In this document: piece after piece, positions 30,876-42,120 of the stretch | How the letters are laid out: the number at the start of each line of letters is the position of its first letter | Numbering within the stretch: the stretch's first letter is position 1 | NCBI GenBank assembly: GCA_963931925.1 | Contig: OZ007571.1 | Span: 59,646,125-59,710,124, forward strand | Direction: 5' to 3' | DNA length: 64,000 nucleotides | DNA from: Onchidella celtica | Taxonomy: Eukaryota > Mollusca > Gastropoda > Systellommatophora > Onchidiidae | Notes under the pieces: model-generated | Told to the model about the DNA's origin: nothing | Seen by the model: only the letters and a program-made list of their open reading frames with translations | Database searches by the model: none | Made by a program: the position numbers and the translations under genes

Positions 30876-33800
30876 ATCTACACATCGTATGTATCTCCTC
30901 TTTTCAATAACCTTATACAGATCGACAGGTTTATCACTGGCTACGACCAGCAATATAAAAATCTCAGTCAACCTTGACTGCCACATTTTCCACGGGGGAG
31001 GAGGGGGGGGAGGCATATCTATCACTTTTACCCAGTTCGGACCAATTGTGCTGGTATCACCTGCAAACATATCGTTATTTAAAGCAAGGTTAGAAGGAAG
31101 AGATACGCCACAGTAGGCCTACTATAAGCTAAGCTTAATCACATGACTTGTATTGTATTTGCTTTTCGGGGCAAACTCAAGACAAAATTATTAATTGGTG
31201 ATAATATATTAGTTGTTTTGGTTGTTTTTTTTGTTGTTGTTTTTTTTCTTTTGAAGGATATCCTGTTGTAACTACACCCTTCACAATTCACACTCATATC
31301 TAATAAACTGTTCAGACCCCTGGGGAGGGAAAACGTTACGGGTATAAAATTTAAATAGATGAACGAGCGTTATCTTGATTTTGATGCCCCCCCCCCCCAT
31401 CAAAATAATTCAGCAATCTGCACGTTCATTGATGAATGTGTCAGATCAGACGAGAGACAACCCATACTGGGTATTTTCTGGTCAACACCTGACCGAATTT
31501 CTGAATGGGATAGTTTTTACTCATACATCCTGACACCCCCAAACTAAGGCATGTGAGGAATGTTTGGGCTTTCTCTGCGTAAAAGTATTATTAGAGTACT
31601 TAGGCCCATAAAGAACTTAAAGCTGCACTATTCATTTTCCATGCTTGCGTTGCCTATCACATCACACTGGACGAAAGAGGATCATCAAAATACACATGGT
31701 TTAAGAAAGCTCAATAATTAAGAGCAGTTTCATAACAGAGCTTTAAAAAAAAATGAACAAGAAAAAGAGCACCTTCCCAGTCATGGCCAAAGCATTATCA
31801 CCCCAGCGTTTTGCTTCACAAAGCACGTTTAACCCCGATCAGTTATGTGTGTAGCGTGACGTACGTATAGCTTGGACTTATACATTACTCCCGGATATGT
31901 TGCGACACACACGGCCCTTCACGTGATCAGGGCTTTCAGTTGAATGAACCGGCGACACGACACTGTCACATGCGGATACACATTCAGACAGTGAACAATT
32001 AAGGTAAGTTCTGGAAAGATCTTATCAACATTAATACTTTTGTGTTTTACGGTGTCCTTCATAACTTATTTCTTCGTTTTTGCAATTTGTTCATTCGTTC
32101 ACTTATTCATCCACGTCCTCCCTATTCACTTATCTCACTAAGCACATGAACCGGCACACTGCATGGTCCAGTGATTAGAGCCGTCACCCGGGTGCGAGAG
32201 TTCCCAGGTTCGAACCTCCCTCGGATCACCGGTCCAACGTATTTAAAGTAATTTCCTCCGGTGTCTTTAACGTAAGCACTCGTCGGTGACTCAATTTTTT
32301 ATATTTTTTTTTGAAAAGGGGGGATGGGCGCGCAGGTTTCGTCTTTAATGTTGTGCGGACAGAGAACAGGACATTCTTATGAAAACAACAAACGAGTCTT
32401 TGAACTTGCTCGCAAAGTAATACACAGATCTTGCCAATCAATCACCCTTTTCAGTTAGTTTGCCGATCAAATACTGGTATGTAAACAAGTCTCTTTTCTC
32501 TGTAAACATACTGTTTTCTTTCTTTTTCTCAATGTTTTTTTGTTTTTGTTCGAAGTACTCTGGTACTCACGTGTTAAGCGATGTAACTGGATCAATATTA
32601 ATTCAATAAAAAAAAGTACGCCTCATACAACAGTTCTTCTACCATTAGTTTTTCATTTCTGTCCAGCCTCTCTGAACTGCAAACTGCAGTTTTCTATTTT
32701 TAAAGCAAATTTACGCAAAATCCAAGCTAGGCCTATAACAGCAAAAACTAACACTACAGCGGGACAAATGCAAAAAGAAAAAAAACTGCCAGCAACCCGA
32801 AAACACCAAAAATAACCTCAAAGTTACAACTCTGGACATGGGGAGCTGTGAAGAAATGTGTCTCCCCTATGCGTTATTTTCTCACATGCTCAGAGGCGTC
32901 CAAAACTTGGACACCGCCCCGAGAAAGACTTGTTTACCGAGTCGCCTTTTACGGTGTCTGGGCTAAGGTCGGCGTGAACCCTTAGCCCTTTGGGCGTGTA
33001 AGGGCTGAGTATAGGAGAGACAGCTTTCAGATATTTTTGTATCTTGCTTTTAAGATCATCTCAACAATAAGGAAGCCTCTTTAAAAAGGGGAAGAGAAGA
33101 TTGATTAATTAATGATATAACTAAAGACCGTAGCCAAAACAACAATGAAATGAAACAATAAAACAGTAGGCCTAATAATAAAAACTAATCTATAATAAAT
33201 TAAATACAAAAGAATAAAGAACAAACAAACAAACAACGAACAAAACAACAACAAAAACAATATAATCAATAATATATAAACAGTGACAATAGAGGGGTGG
33301 AACAATTATGGCCTCATAGAGTTACTTGTGTAGGCCTTACTACCATTTCTATTTAACCTAATATTGCTACAATGAAAGCGCCATCCTAATAAAAATAATT
33401 TATGACGGATCAAACATAGATGATAGAGGGGCTTTTGTTATGTCGTTAATTTATTTCTTGTACCCGGTATTTGAAAAAAAAAAATGATGATGGGGCTTTG
33501 AAACGTAATGTCTTATTATGTATAAAGTCGTAAACTTAATCTTATTCTAGGTTTGGATATTTAGCGCTGCTCAAGTACAACTCCATACAGATCTACACAT
33601 TTAGGCCTACATAATATAATGTTATGTTTACTGGGTCACTGCAATTTCACGTTTAATTGATGAATATTTGTAATCTGCTTCTTTGTCAGATATTATTGTA
33701 ACAAATAAGCAAATTGGAGTGAAAGCCGGGGAATAACGAAAAAAGATTGGGAAGGAGGGGAGGGGGAGAGGCAAAGTTACATTATCGTCGTTAATAATAC

Positions 33801-34184
33801 TGGTAAAAACGGTCACCACAATGTGGGTGGGTTGAGCAAGGGGCTGTAACTATGTCAGCGTACTATCCTAAAGCATTCAGTAAGCCCTTCCCTCCTATGT
33901 TATGTAGGTGCACTGGTCAATATACTTCACTCGCCCCGACACACGAATATAGTCCCACTCTCGGATTTCGCCCTTGTGTAATACGGTACGTCCTGTTTCT
34001 CACCTGATTTAACGTAGCTATAGTAATTTTTCTGTGAAAGTGCATGTGTGTATGAGATGAAAGTAGTTTGCTACGGTAATGTCCAAATAATAGTGATAGC
34101 AGGCTACCAATGCTAATGATGGTGATAGTAAAAGTAATATATGTGCATGTAATAATAATAATAACAACAATCTTGTAGTATTAT
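30876..34184. other. Spacer
   Basis: No exon is recognised. A consensus splice donor GTAAGT at 32004-32009 follows a G+C-richer stretch (31850-32003) and could end an untranslated first exon, but nothing downstream supports it. A SINE-like segment lies at 32160-32275. Poly-C at 31387 and AT-rich DNA fill the rest. Confidence 0.4.
32160..32275 (+). repeat. tRNA-derived SINE-like segment
   Basis: An A-box-like TGGTCCAGTGATTAGAGC (about 32164-32181) and a perfect B-box core GGTTCGAACC (32207-32216) are present in tRNA-like spacing. The tail resembles that near 53.65 kb (GATC/GGATCCAAC, then TTAA and TTTCCTC/TTTCTCGTGG). It is probably a SINE; no flanking duplication is seen. Confidence 0.55.
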
Positions 34185-34392
34185 CCCAGCCGCATGCCTA
34201 CGTTAGTCCGACGCAGATTTGTACAGGATTTCCGTAGGGTCCGTGGGATTACGGTAGGCCCGGATTCCCTACATCAAACTGACGTCAGCGCGATGTCGTA
34301 ACCAGCCGATCTACCAAGGAGCGATGTCATTCCTGTGAGCAGACTTGACGTCAGTTCCGCGCGTCAGCTTTCCGTACGGTTGCTGGCTGGGG
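34185..34392 (-). mobile_element. CCCAGC-ended MITE-like repeat, copy 2
   Basis: Ends CCCAGCC (34185-34191) and GGCTGGGG are inverted. Internal words match the reverse complement of 16643-16886 in the same order. The element is rich in ACGT, GACGTC and TACG words and non-coding. A target-site duplication is not obvious. Confidence 0.65.
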
Positions 34393-35540
34393 CTAGTGAT
34401 AGTGGTAGTATTAGCACATGCAATAACAATAGTCCACTCAAGTTGGCGAAAGAAAGAAAGAAAAAAGAAACAAACAAACAAATAATAGAGAAAGAAAGAA
34501 AGGAATAAAATGGCATGCCACTAATGCGGCAAGCCATGCAGATAAAAGTAGAGACGTCATGCAGGGTCGACTGTATCATTATGATAAGATCGACTTGCAT
34601 ACGGTAGGCCTACCTTTTATTCTCCTCATTGTTCAATGAACTGATCGAGAATCAGCTATCCTTTAACCCTATATCACCCAGCATCGTTTAACCGTAGGAG
34701 CTCGAAACTAATAAAGTATCATTTTGCCGTCAGTGGTCGACCCATTGCTAGCCCTATGTTTTTCGTTTTTAATTGCCTTATAAACGTGCTCTTGGCGTTC
34801 AGCACTCATCATCCTATGGCCATACAATTGATCTTGGCTCCTCAGATGGGGTATTTTGCCGAACCCTGGGCGGCAGTGGCGATGGGGCATTGCTATGATT
34901 TAATTTTTCGTCAAGACGCGAACAAACTTGGCAGGAATTATGCAGACGTTATTGGACCCAGCCCAACCCCCAAATGATATAGAGGCCTAGGCCTACCCGT
35001 ACACAGCGGTGGCATCCGTACGGCGAGATAACAGTTTCATTCATCAATCTGTTTATTTCAAGTTCAGGAAAGCAATAGCATACAGGAACAGTTGGAACAG
35101 GGTCAATCCACATCCAGCCAACATTACAAAATACTCCCAGTCATCAGGTTGACCTAGCGTTGAGGTCAAATTCCGCGAAGAGTTGAATGAAACACGTTAT
35201 CTGGACATGCCAGGTTGTGCTTCTTTATCGTGCTCTTTACAAAATCTATCTCATCAGTTTTGTTTTTGTAATTTGTCCAAAACCAATACACTATGGCTTT
35301 CTAGATATAAATGAAAATATTATTCATGATTAGAGCTATATATGCATTCTGCATCAAGTTAAATTTGGAATTGTGAACGTTTTTCTAATGATGATTATCT
35401 GAACTGACTGTTCTCCTGGCCAAAAGGCGTGGCGAGTTACTATTTTTAAAACATGACTAAGAGGATTTTCCTGACGACCAACGTCGTGGCCATGTTTACA
35501 CCACGTGATGAAACGTAAGCAGAATGTTGCTTAATCTGCG
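34393..35540. other. Spacer before the disordered-protein gene
   Basis: No convincing exon is seen. A CACGTG E-box lies at about 35501. A TATAAAA word at about 35556 is a second possible TATA box but lies 100 bp upstream of the better one. Confidence 0.4.
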
Positions 35541-35656
35541 TTTGTCATCCGTTAGGCTATAAAAAGAACTGAGCAACACTTCGCGTGATATTTGTGTCGA
35601 GAAGACGAGAGACTACAGATCAGTGTGGTATGATGAAGCGCATTTGAGTCGGAGTC

Positions 35657-35664
35657 TATATAAG
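35657..35664 (+). promoter_or_regulatory. TATA box of the 450-aa protein gene
   Basis: TATATAAG at 35657-35664 precedes by about 70 bp a perfect splice donor (GTAAGT at 35729). This spacing allows a transcription start near 35687-35690 and a first exon of about 40 nt. A weaker alternative TATAAAA lies near 35556. Confidence 0.65.
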
Positions 35665-35687
35665 GGGAACCGACGATTCGAACGCAT

Positions 35688-35728
35688 ACTTGGATTTTCA
35701 TCGACAGAAGTTAGATACATTTGTGAAC
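35688..35728 (+). other. Predicted non-coding first exon
   Basis: This is the stretch between the expected start site (about 30 bp after the TATA box) and the donor AAC|GTAAGT at 35729. The matching acceptor is ttttcag at 36991-36996, giving a 1,268-bp intron. The start position is inferred, the donor is seen. Confidence 0.55.
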
Positions 35729-35823
35729 GTAAGTAGACTTTGAGATTATCAGGAATTCGGTATTACTTGAAGGACGTTGAGAGAAAACGCCTCCACGTGG
35801 TTGTCTTCGCTACGCATCATCCC

Positions 35824-35836
35824 TTCTCGAACGTTC
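35824..35836 (+). promoter_or_regulatory. Heat-shock-element consensus in intron 1
   Basis: TTCTCGAACGTTC is three perfectly phased inverted units (TTC-nn-GAA-nn-TTC), the HSF binding consensus. It lies about 95 bp downstream of the first-exon donor. Such a 9-fixed-base match can occur by chance, so function is inferred from position only. Confidence 0.45.
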
Positions 35837-37053
35837 CAGTAAAGGTTAACGGTTCGGTACACACTTTTTTTTTTTTTTAATTAGATCTAGATCTAGTCTC
35901 TATATAAGATATTAGATATAGAAATCTAGTATCTATTACTTGAATTTAATATGGGGGTTTATAACCGGGAAATTTTCAGGCCTGATTGATACGTTGTCAG
36001 TGCCAGTGCTTGTTTCTTGATCGCTTATGTAACGGGCCAGCAGAAGGTGTTAACATGATGATGATGACTCAGTAGCATCACCACCGCATTTGTCACGCAG
36101 ATAACCTCTCAAAGTCATGCCAGACAAGTGCTGCAGTGTTTTAATTTAAATAAGTCATTATCAAATAAAGTATGTCAGAGAAAAGATGAAAACTTATTTT
36201 CCGGAGGCGTGTGTCATGTAATAGTGTAGGCTATTATTGTAAGGTTGTAAAATTAAATTCTAATAGGCCTAAGCCTATTGTTTTGTTTTTTTTACTAGAT
36301 CTAGACGTATCTTTTTTGTTACTATGTTAGTATACTTCTGTCAGTTAGTATCTATGTAGACCTAACAGTACCTGCAGATTTTCTTTTTTTTGTGAATGGC
36401 ACTACAACAGATAGATCTGTGGATCGAATTATTTCAATTTGCCTTTGTTTTGGTTTGTTGCTTTTTGAAATGAAAGATTACAGCTATTCTGAAGAAAATA
36501 AGACAGTTACTGTAACTTAGTGCTAATGGTATCCAGATAGAGGGAAATTTATAGAACTTTCATAGTTATCATTATTTTCTTCCTGATGTTAGGAAGTCAC
36601 AGGAACCGTTAACAGCATAGACCAAACTAAATTAGCACCTATATTAACAACATGCCTCTACATTTTGATTAAATCTTCATTTCCTGTGGCATCTGTGAAA
36701 TTTTCACAAGACAGTGATGGTTGACTGTAAAGACAGATTTAAATGATATTGACCTGTTAATTGCAGTACTAGTACTCAGTAACCCGGGCTTAATCTGAAA
36801 CCAGGACTTGTAATAGTTGTATACTAATTGTTACTGTTAGATTAGAAATAGCCCTCTTCATATTTATCAATCATATTATACATGTGTTCACTAGATTAAA
36901 GTTTAACATTGCATCACAGTGTGAATCTCAAGAATCGTTTGCTTGTCATGCTTGCATTTTAAGTTGTAACCTTTGCATTATTAAATCTATTTTCAGAAAA
37001 GTTCTATAGCATACAGTGGATTTCCCTATTTGAAGATATAATATACATTCATC

Positions 37054-38406
37054 ATGACATCGCAGAAAAGATATCGACACCATCAAGACAATAACAGTTC
37101 AAGATATAGAGATCTTCCTCCTCGTTTTAAGAGACAAAAATCATCAACTTCACCAACACCCCAGTCTTCAGAGTCTCAGGCAACACAAGCTTCAAGCACA
37201 TCCAAAACAAGTCAAGTTAGTAAAACTACAAAGAGAACTGAGCCTCCCCAGTTAGCAATGTCTCCTGTGCCTATCACTTCCAGTTCTGCTGTTTACAATG
37301 ACACCCCCGGCGCCCAGGAAAGGGTCAGGTCAGATGTATTTCAGACACCTCAACCTGTAGCACCCGATGCTATGTGGGCATGGCCTGTAACTTGTACAGA
37401 TAACATGACTGTTTTGTCTGAAGCAGATAACAGAGTTAGTCGTATTCATTCTCCAGTGAGTCATGTTGCTCTGGGGACCCATTTTGGCTACAGAACAACC
37501 AGTCCACCAATGTCTCCATGGCCTGCAGCAGGTGTTACAAACATCATTCAACCACAAGGCATTTCCAGAAACTCAGTGTGGTCACCACCTTTGCAGAGTG
37601 ATCCTTTCAAAAGCCAAAATCTTATCAGCCCTCCGGGTTTTTACAATAATGAAAATCAAGCACCACATGGATTGCTCAAGTTAACTCCTGGCAGTCAGTG
37701 GGGAAAGCCAACATTTACAGCAATGCAGAATCAGAATTTGCCTTCCACCAGTACTCAGAGTCTTCCCTCTTCATCTCTCCCAGACAGGCTGTCTGGAAAA
37801 CCCAGAGTCAGTCCTGAGGAAAAAAAGAATGACGTGAAAAGAGACATCGATTATTCTGATCCTGACATAAGAACTATTGAAATGCTTCGTGAACTGGAAA
37901 GAGTTGCTGATCAAAAAGAAGCTGAAAGTGATGACTTTGGGGCTGACAGAAAGTCACTTGTTTCACATCATCTTCGCATGCTGATGTGCGCAGTGGACAG
38001 ATACACAGAAGGTTTGGAGGATGAAATCGCACTTACTTCACGTACAGATGAGGTTACTCAAGAGACTGACAGTCCTGCTTCTACTCCAGCTCCTTCTCCG
38101 AGTAAAGTATGGCAACAGGGACAGACAGACGGTGTAAAAAATGGTGTGAGTCCTGTCCCAAGTCCTGCACCTTGGTCTGTTAACTCCAGTTCTCCTGAAT
38201 GGGCAAGGGGTCCTATTGTGTCCCCTAATAGATGTGATGTGTTTTCCAGCCCAAGTCCCGTCAAGCTGGAGTTCCCATCTCCACAGCCATCCCCATCAGG
38301 GAAAGGGCAGAATATTCAAACAACCAAAGAAGCTCCAGCCTGGGATTTGTGGTCAAGCCCATCCTTTGACTTTTGTGGTGTTTTGACTCGCCAGGGATTA
38401 AATTAA
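37054..38406 (+). CDS. 450-aa Ser/Pro-rich, intrinsically disordered protein, function unknown
   Basis: The whole coding region lies in one exon that begins after acceptor ttttcag at 36996; ATG at 37054 is 57 nt into it. The product starts MTSQKRYRHHQDNN and carries a basic motif DLPPRFKRQKSS at about residues 22-33 that could be a nuclear-localisation or interaction motif. Most of the chain is Ser/Pro/Thr/Gln-rich and probably unfolded, with many Ser-Pro sites (for example SPPMSPWP, SPVPSPAPWS). One region at about residues 270-330 (DPDIRTIEMLRELERVADQK, then a DDFGADRK...CAVDRYTEG stretch) looks helical and may be a folded or binding segment. No signal peptide or membrane segment is present. 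Codon use is ordinary and uninterrupted. I do not recognise the family; an RNA-regulation or nuclear adaptor role would be a guess. Confidence 0.85.
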   Translation: MTSQKRYRHHQDNNSSRYRDLPPRFKRQKSSTSPTPQSSESQATQASSTSKTSQVSKTTKRTEPPQLAMSPVPITSSSAVYNDTPGAQERVRSDVFQTPQPVAPDAMWAWPVTCTDNMTVLSEADNRVSRIHSPVSHVALGTHFGYRTTSPPMSPWPAAGVTNIIQPQGISRNSVWSPPLQSDPFKSQNLISPPGFYNNENQAPHGLLKLTPGSQWGKPTFTAMQNQNLPSTSTQSLPSSSLPDRLSGKPRVSPEEKKNDVKRDIDYSDPDIRTIEMLRELERVADQKEAESDDFGADRKSLVSHHLRMLMCAVDRYTEGLEDEIALTSRTDEVTQETDSPASTPAPSPSKVWQQGQTDGVKNGVSPVPSPAPWSVNSSSPEWARGPIVSPNRCDVFSSPSPVKLEFPSPQPSPSGKGQNIQTTKEAPAWDLWSSPSFDFCGVLTRQGLN

Positions 38407-41400
38407 ACTGAAGTGAACTAGGGCATCTGTCATGAACCAAAGGGCAGATGTTGTAATGGGATGGACAATACAGCACACACTGTATGTAATCCTATATTTT
38501 TACTATGGATCATGATATTCTCATTCACAAAGTTGTACATCATGTAAAACAGTAATTTGATTGGGATTGATGCAGACTTTTTGTAAAGTAGTTTCTTTAG
38601 CAATTGTGATATTCTCAGTCATATTTGTTAACTTTATTCCATGCCATATGAATTTTCATAGTATACATAGTGTTTATATATAACTTCAGTTCCATTTGCA
38701 TACCGTGCAGAATTTCTGAGAAAATGATACTGGGCTCTGTAGGATTGTTGTTTTCCAGTAGATAAGTCACATGTTTAGGTTGCACTTAACTGGAAGATTG
38801 GGGGGGGGGGTTCCATTTAATTAAGTGGACTCTGCGTGTTTAGATAAAAAGGCCAGTTTGGATTTTCAGGATTTTTCAATATAAAATTGCTTAAATACAG
38901 TTTTATAGTCATAGTAATTCAAAAGAACTTTGAAAAAAGTGTTTGAGGTTTTGGAAAATACAGGAATCTGCTTTGGCATTTCGAGAGTCCAAAACTAATC
39001 CATATTTTAACTGGATCAAAATCAGTTTCTGACGTATACTCATTCCATTAAAATTCTCAATTTATCCGGTGGTTAGGAAACATCCAATTATTGTGAAAAT
39101 TATGGTGTGACCAAGTTGATAGTCGGTATAAATTTCTGTTTATTTTTTAAGCACTCAAATATAAAATACCATCAGCCACACAATTACATGTAATACCTCC
39201 TACTGTCGTGCATTTTTTTTTTACCAGATGTTGATTTTCCAAAAGATCTGTGCCAAGTAAATTTTTATCATACTGGTGACTGATGATAACTATACGGTCA
39301 GGTTATTATATGTCAGTGTAACATTGACCTCGTCCTTTTTCTCTGACCTATCACATTGTTTTTAAATGGTTTTGTTTTGTTTTTGGAAAGAAAAAATTTG
39401 GAAGAAGTTAATTACTCTTATATATAATATGTATCACCAATCTGATTCCCATTGTGAAGCGTAATTTGCAATACTTCTCCATATATCTTACCTGTAATGA
39501 CTTTTAAAACTACTTACAAGAAAGATTGGCAGTAAAAATAAGACCTGTTACTGTTAAAACTACTTACAAGAAAGATTGGCAGTAAAAATGAGACCTGTTG
39601 TGTCATCTAATGAAATCGTATAGTGGCCACCAATGCAAGTTAAAAGAACATTGATATTTTCAAGGGTATATAAGCTGTCCACCACTTTTGTTTCTTTGGC
39701 AGTTAAAATAAAATAGATGGTGTAACTGGCTGTCACTAGTGTCAGCAAGCTTGGCGATGATGATTGGTGTAAATATTATTCATTCAGATTGAAAGAACAT
39801 CACAGATACTGTATTATATTATTATGCAAGCATATTTTTATAATAAAGCATTCTACTCTCATGAAGTGCAATTTGTAGCATAAAACATTTCAAACTTTTT
39901 TTTTGTAGAATAGTATGGAATACTGAAAAATGAATCACTTGGTGCTGTAATAATCATCTTCCCCTTTCCATTTTTTTTTTTATTCTTTGTATTTGAAACT
40001 GGTCAATCCGAATTGGGGAGAAAGTCACGGGTCCGTTCAGCTGTGCAGGGAAAACATGAATAACTGCATGAATAACTGGGTGTAAATTGAATTTTGAATA
40101 TTTGTTTTTGACTTTTCTTTTTGCATTTGGAATTGAGTTGTTAATTATTAGCTTTTGAATGGCTCTGTTTTCTTGCTGCATTTATTATTATTAAAAACAA
40201 GTTGATGTTTGTACTGTAAATAACAAAATAAACAAAATATCTCAGTTAAAAACGTGACTTTGTCCCCAGTTTAGGTTAAGTGGTGACAAATTGGGGAGAG
40301 TCTTTGTTGTATGAATTGTGTTTGATTACATTATATGACGGTGGTTGAACCACAGTTATGAAGATCTTCAGGTACATAAAATCACCATATTGTACATTAC
40401 TTGTACCTGTTTTGTGCAGTTTTAAAGTGTACTTTGAAACAGACATTTGAAGTGATCTTGAATTGTGACTTTTGTAGGTTCTGGCTAGATATTGTATATA
40501 GTTTTATTTTAATTAGCATTTTATCTACTCCATCTTTACAATTTCTCTGTGCTGAATCATCACAATTGTGTGAAAAAACAGAACGTAGATGTTGTCAGCA
40601 TTGTAATGTTTTACCAGCACTTCCAGTTCAGATTATGACTGGCTATAATTGTAGATTTAATTTTTGTTTCATCTCTTACTGTTTTTTCTATATTAGTTTT
40701 ATTATGCAAAGAATTCAATAGTAATGAATCGTCATAAAACCTTTATATTTTCTAATTGGGAGACTTGACTCCCTGCAGTTAAAATTTAAGCCACCTCAAT
40801 GGTGGACACATGTTCTGTTACTCTTTGTTTGTTATGCCAGACTTGCAATGAGTGATTGAATTGTATAATATCCAAGGGCTTTCGTGCATTATGTAGTGTT
40901 AATAGATTTTACAATAAAATTAATCTGCTTTGAAATGACAGATGTTTAGCTCATGCCCACACACCCAAGGAAAAAAGGCATTTAACCGTGTTTAAAATCA
41001 AGTGCATGTCTCTTTTCAACAGTAAATTATTGTGCAGTATATGGTGATTTTGATAGTTCAGCTTGTTTTGTAAATCACTGAATTTGAAGGACTACAATAT
41101 TTTCAGTGTAATGGATGTGGGGTGTGGGACTGTTTTGGTTAAATCCACCGTGCACGGCAGAAAGAAATGATTTTTAAAAAAATTCTTTTTACATTAATTA
41201 AGTTTGCTCTTGTTGTGGGCTTCACCCTTTACTGTATGTTTTATAGTGCACAGCTTGATGTTTTTAATGTGTGGTTTTCATTAGTCCAACATCCTGTGGT
41301 AACACCTGGCTCTTTAACAAGCATTATGTGAAGATCTTAAATTTTTCTTTGCGGCCAGTGACTGCAATAATAATGTGGCGAGAGAGAAAAAAAAAAGTTA

Positions 41401-42120
41401 AATTGAAAGTATCCAGTGATAGCATTAGCAATAATATGTCTAGAGGGGGAAAAAAAGCTAAATTGAAAGTATCAGATTCTCAGAAGAAGCAGAATTTCTG
41501 TAGAACTGTGTATTGTTTCAGTGCTTCTTTATTATTGTTTTTGTAACAAATATTGGTTATAATACTGAACTTTAGAAGCTATCGGCAATAATTTGTCATT
41601 TCCTTTAGCATGTCCATGTGTAAGTTAATGCTCTTGACAATTGTAGTGAGTATGAATTTGTAGGTTTGTGTAAATTTATTTCAACATTATATGTAATGTA
41701 CCGGTACATGGCATTATGTTGATACAGTACTATATGTAATAATAATTGTGATCAAGAATGAGTCTTTCCTTGAAAAGGTTAAAAAGTAAAATTCAACCCA
41801 TTGTGTCCTACCTTCCTGACTTAGTTCAGGTAATGTTTGCAGTTACATTTTACAAGCAAACCTTATTTTTCTTTATTGTATAGCAAAAACGTGTAAATGT
41901 TTATGTTAAATACTGTAAAAAAAAAATGAATGAAAAAATTCCTGATGAAACTGCTGTCACTGTCAATGTTAATTTGTACAGGCCAATACTATGAACCATA
42001 TTGTCAAGTGTTTTGTTTTTTTTTTACTACATTTGGTTAATTTTTTTATTTTTTTTTATATGTGCCATTTTACTGACAAATAAAAGCAAAAAGAAGTGAT
42101 ACTTCAGCAAAAATAAATGG
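38407..42120 (+). other. Probable long 3' UTR of the 450-aa protein gene
   Basis: For 3.7 kb after the stop the sequence is uniformly U-rich on the plus strand, with many TGTAAAT, TTTTTATT and ATTTA-type words and none of the microsatellites typical of the spacers, as in long animal 3' UTRs. Candidate poly-A signals AATAAA occur at 39842-39847, 40227-40232, 40913-40918 and 42079-42084. Extent is inferred; RNA evidence would settle it. Confidence 0.5.
39504..39599. repeat. 50-bp tandem duplication
   Basis: The unit TTAAAACTACTTACAAGAAA...GACCTGTT occurs twice with a period of exactly 50 bp and one or two differences. It lies inside the probable 3' UTR. Confidence 0.93.

Noticed and set aside
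34756..34977. 73-aa frame with a plausible hydrophobic start
   Set aside because: No splice sites, no domain, and a frame is open on the opposite strand too; length is within chance for this DNA.
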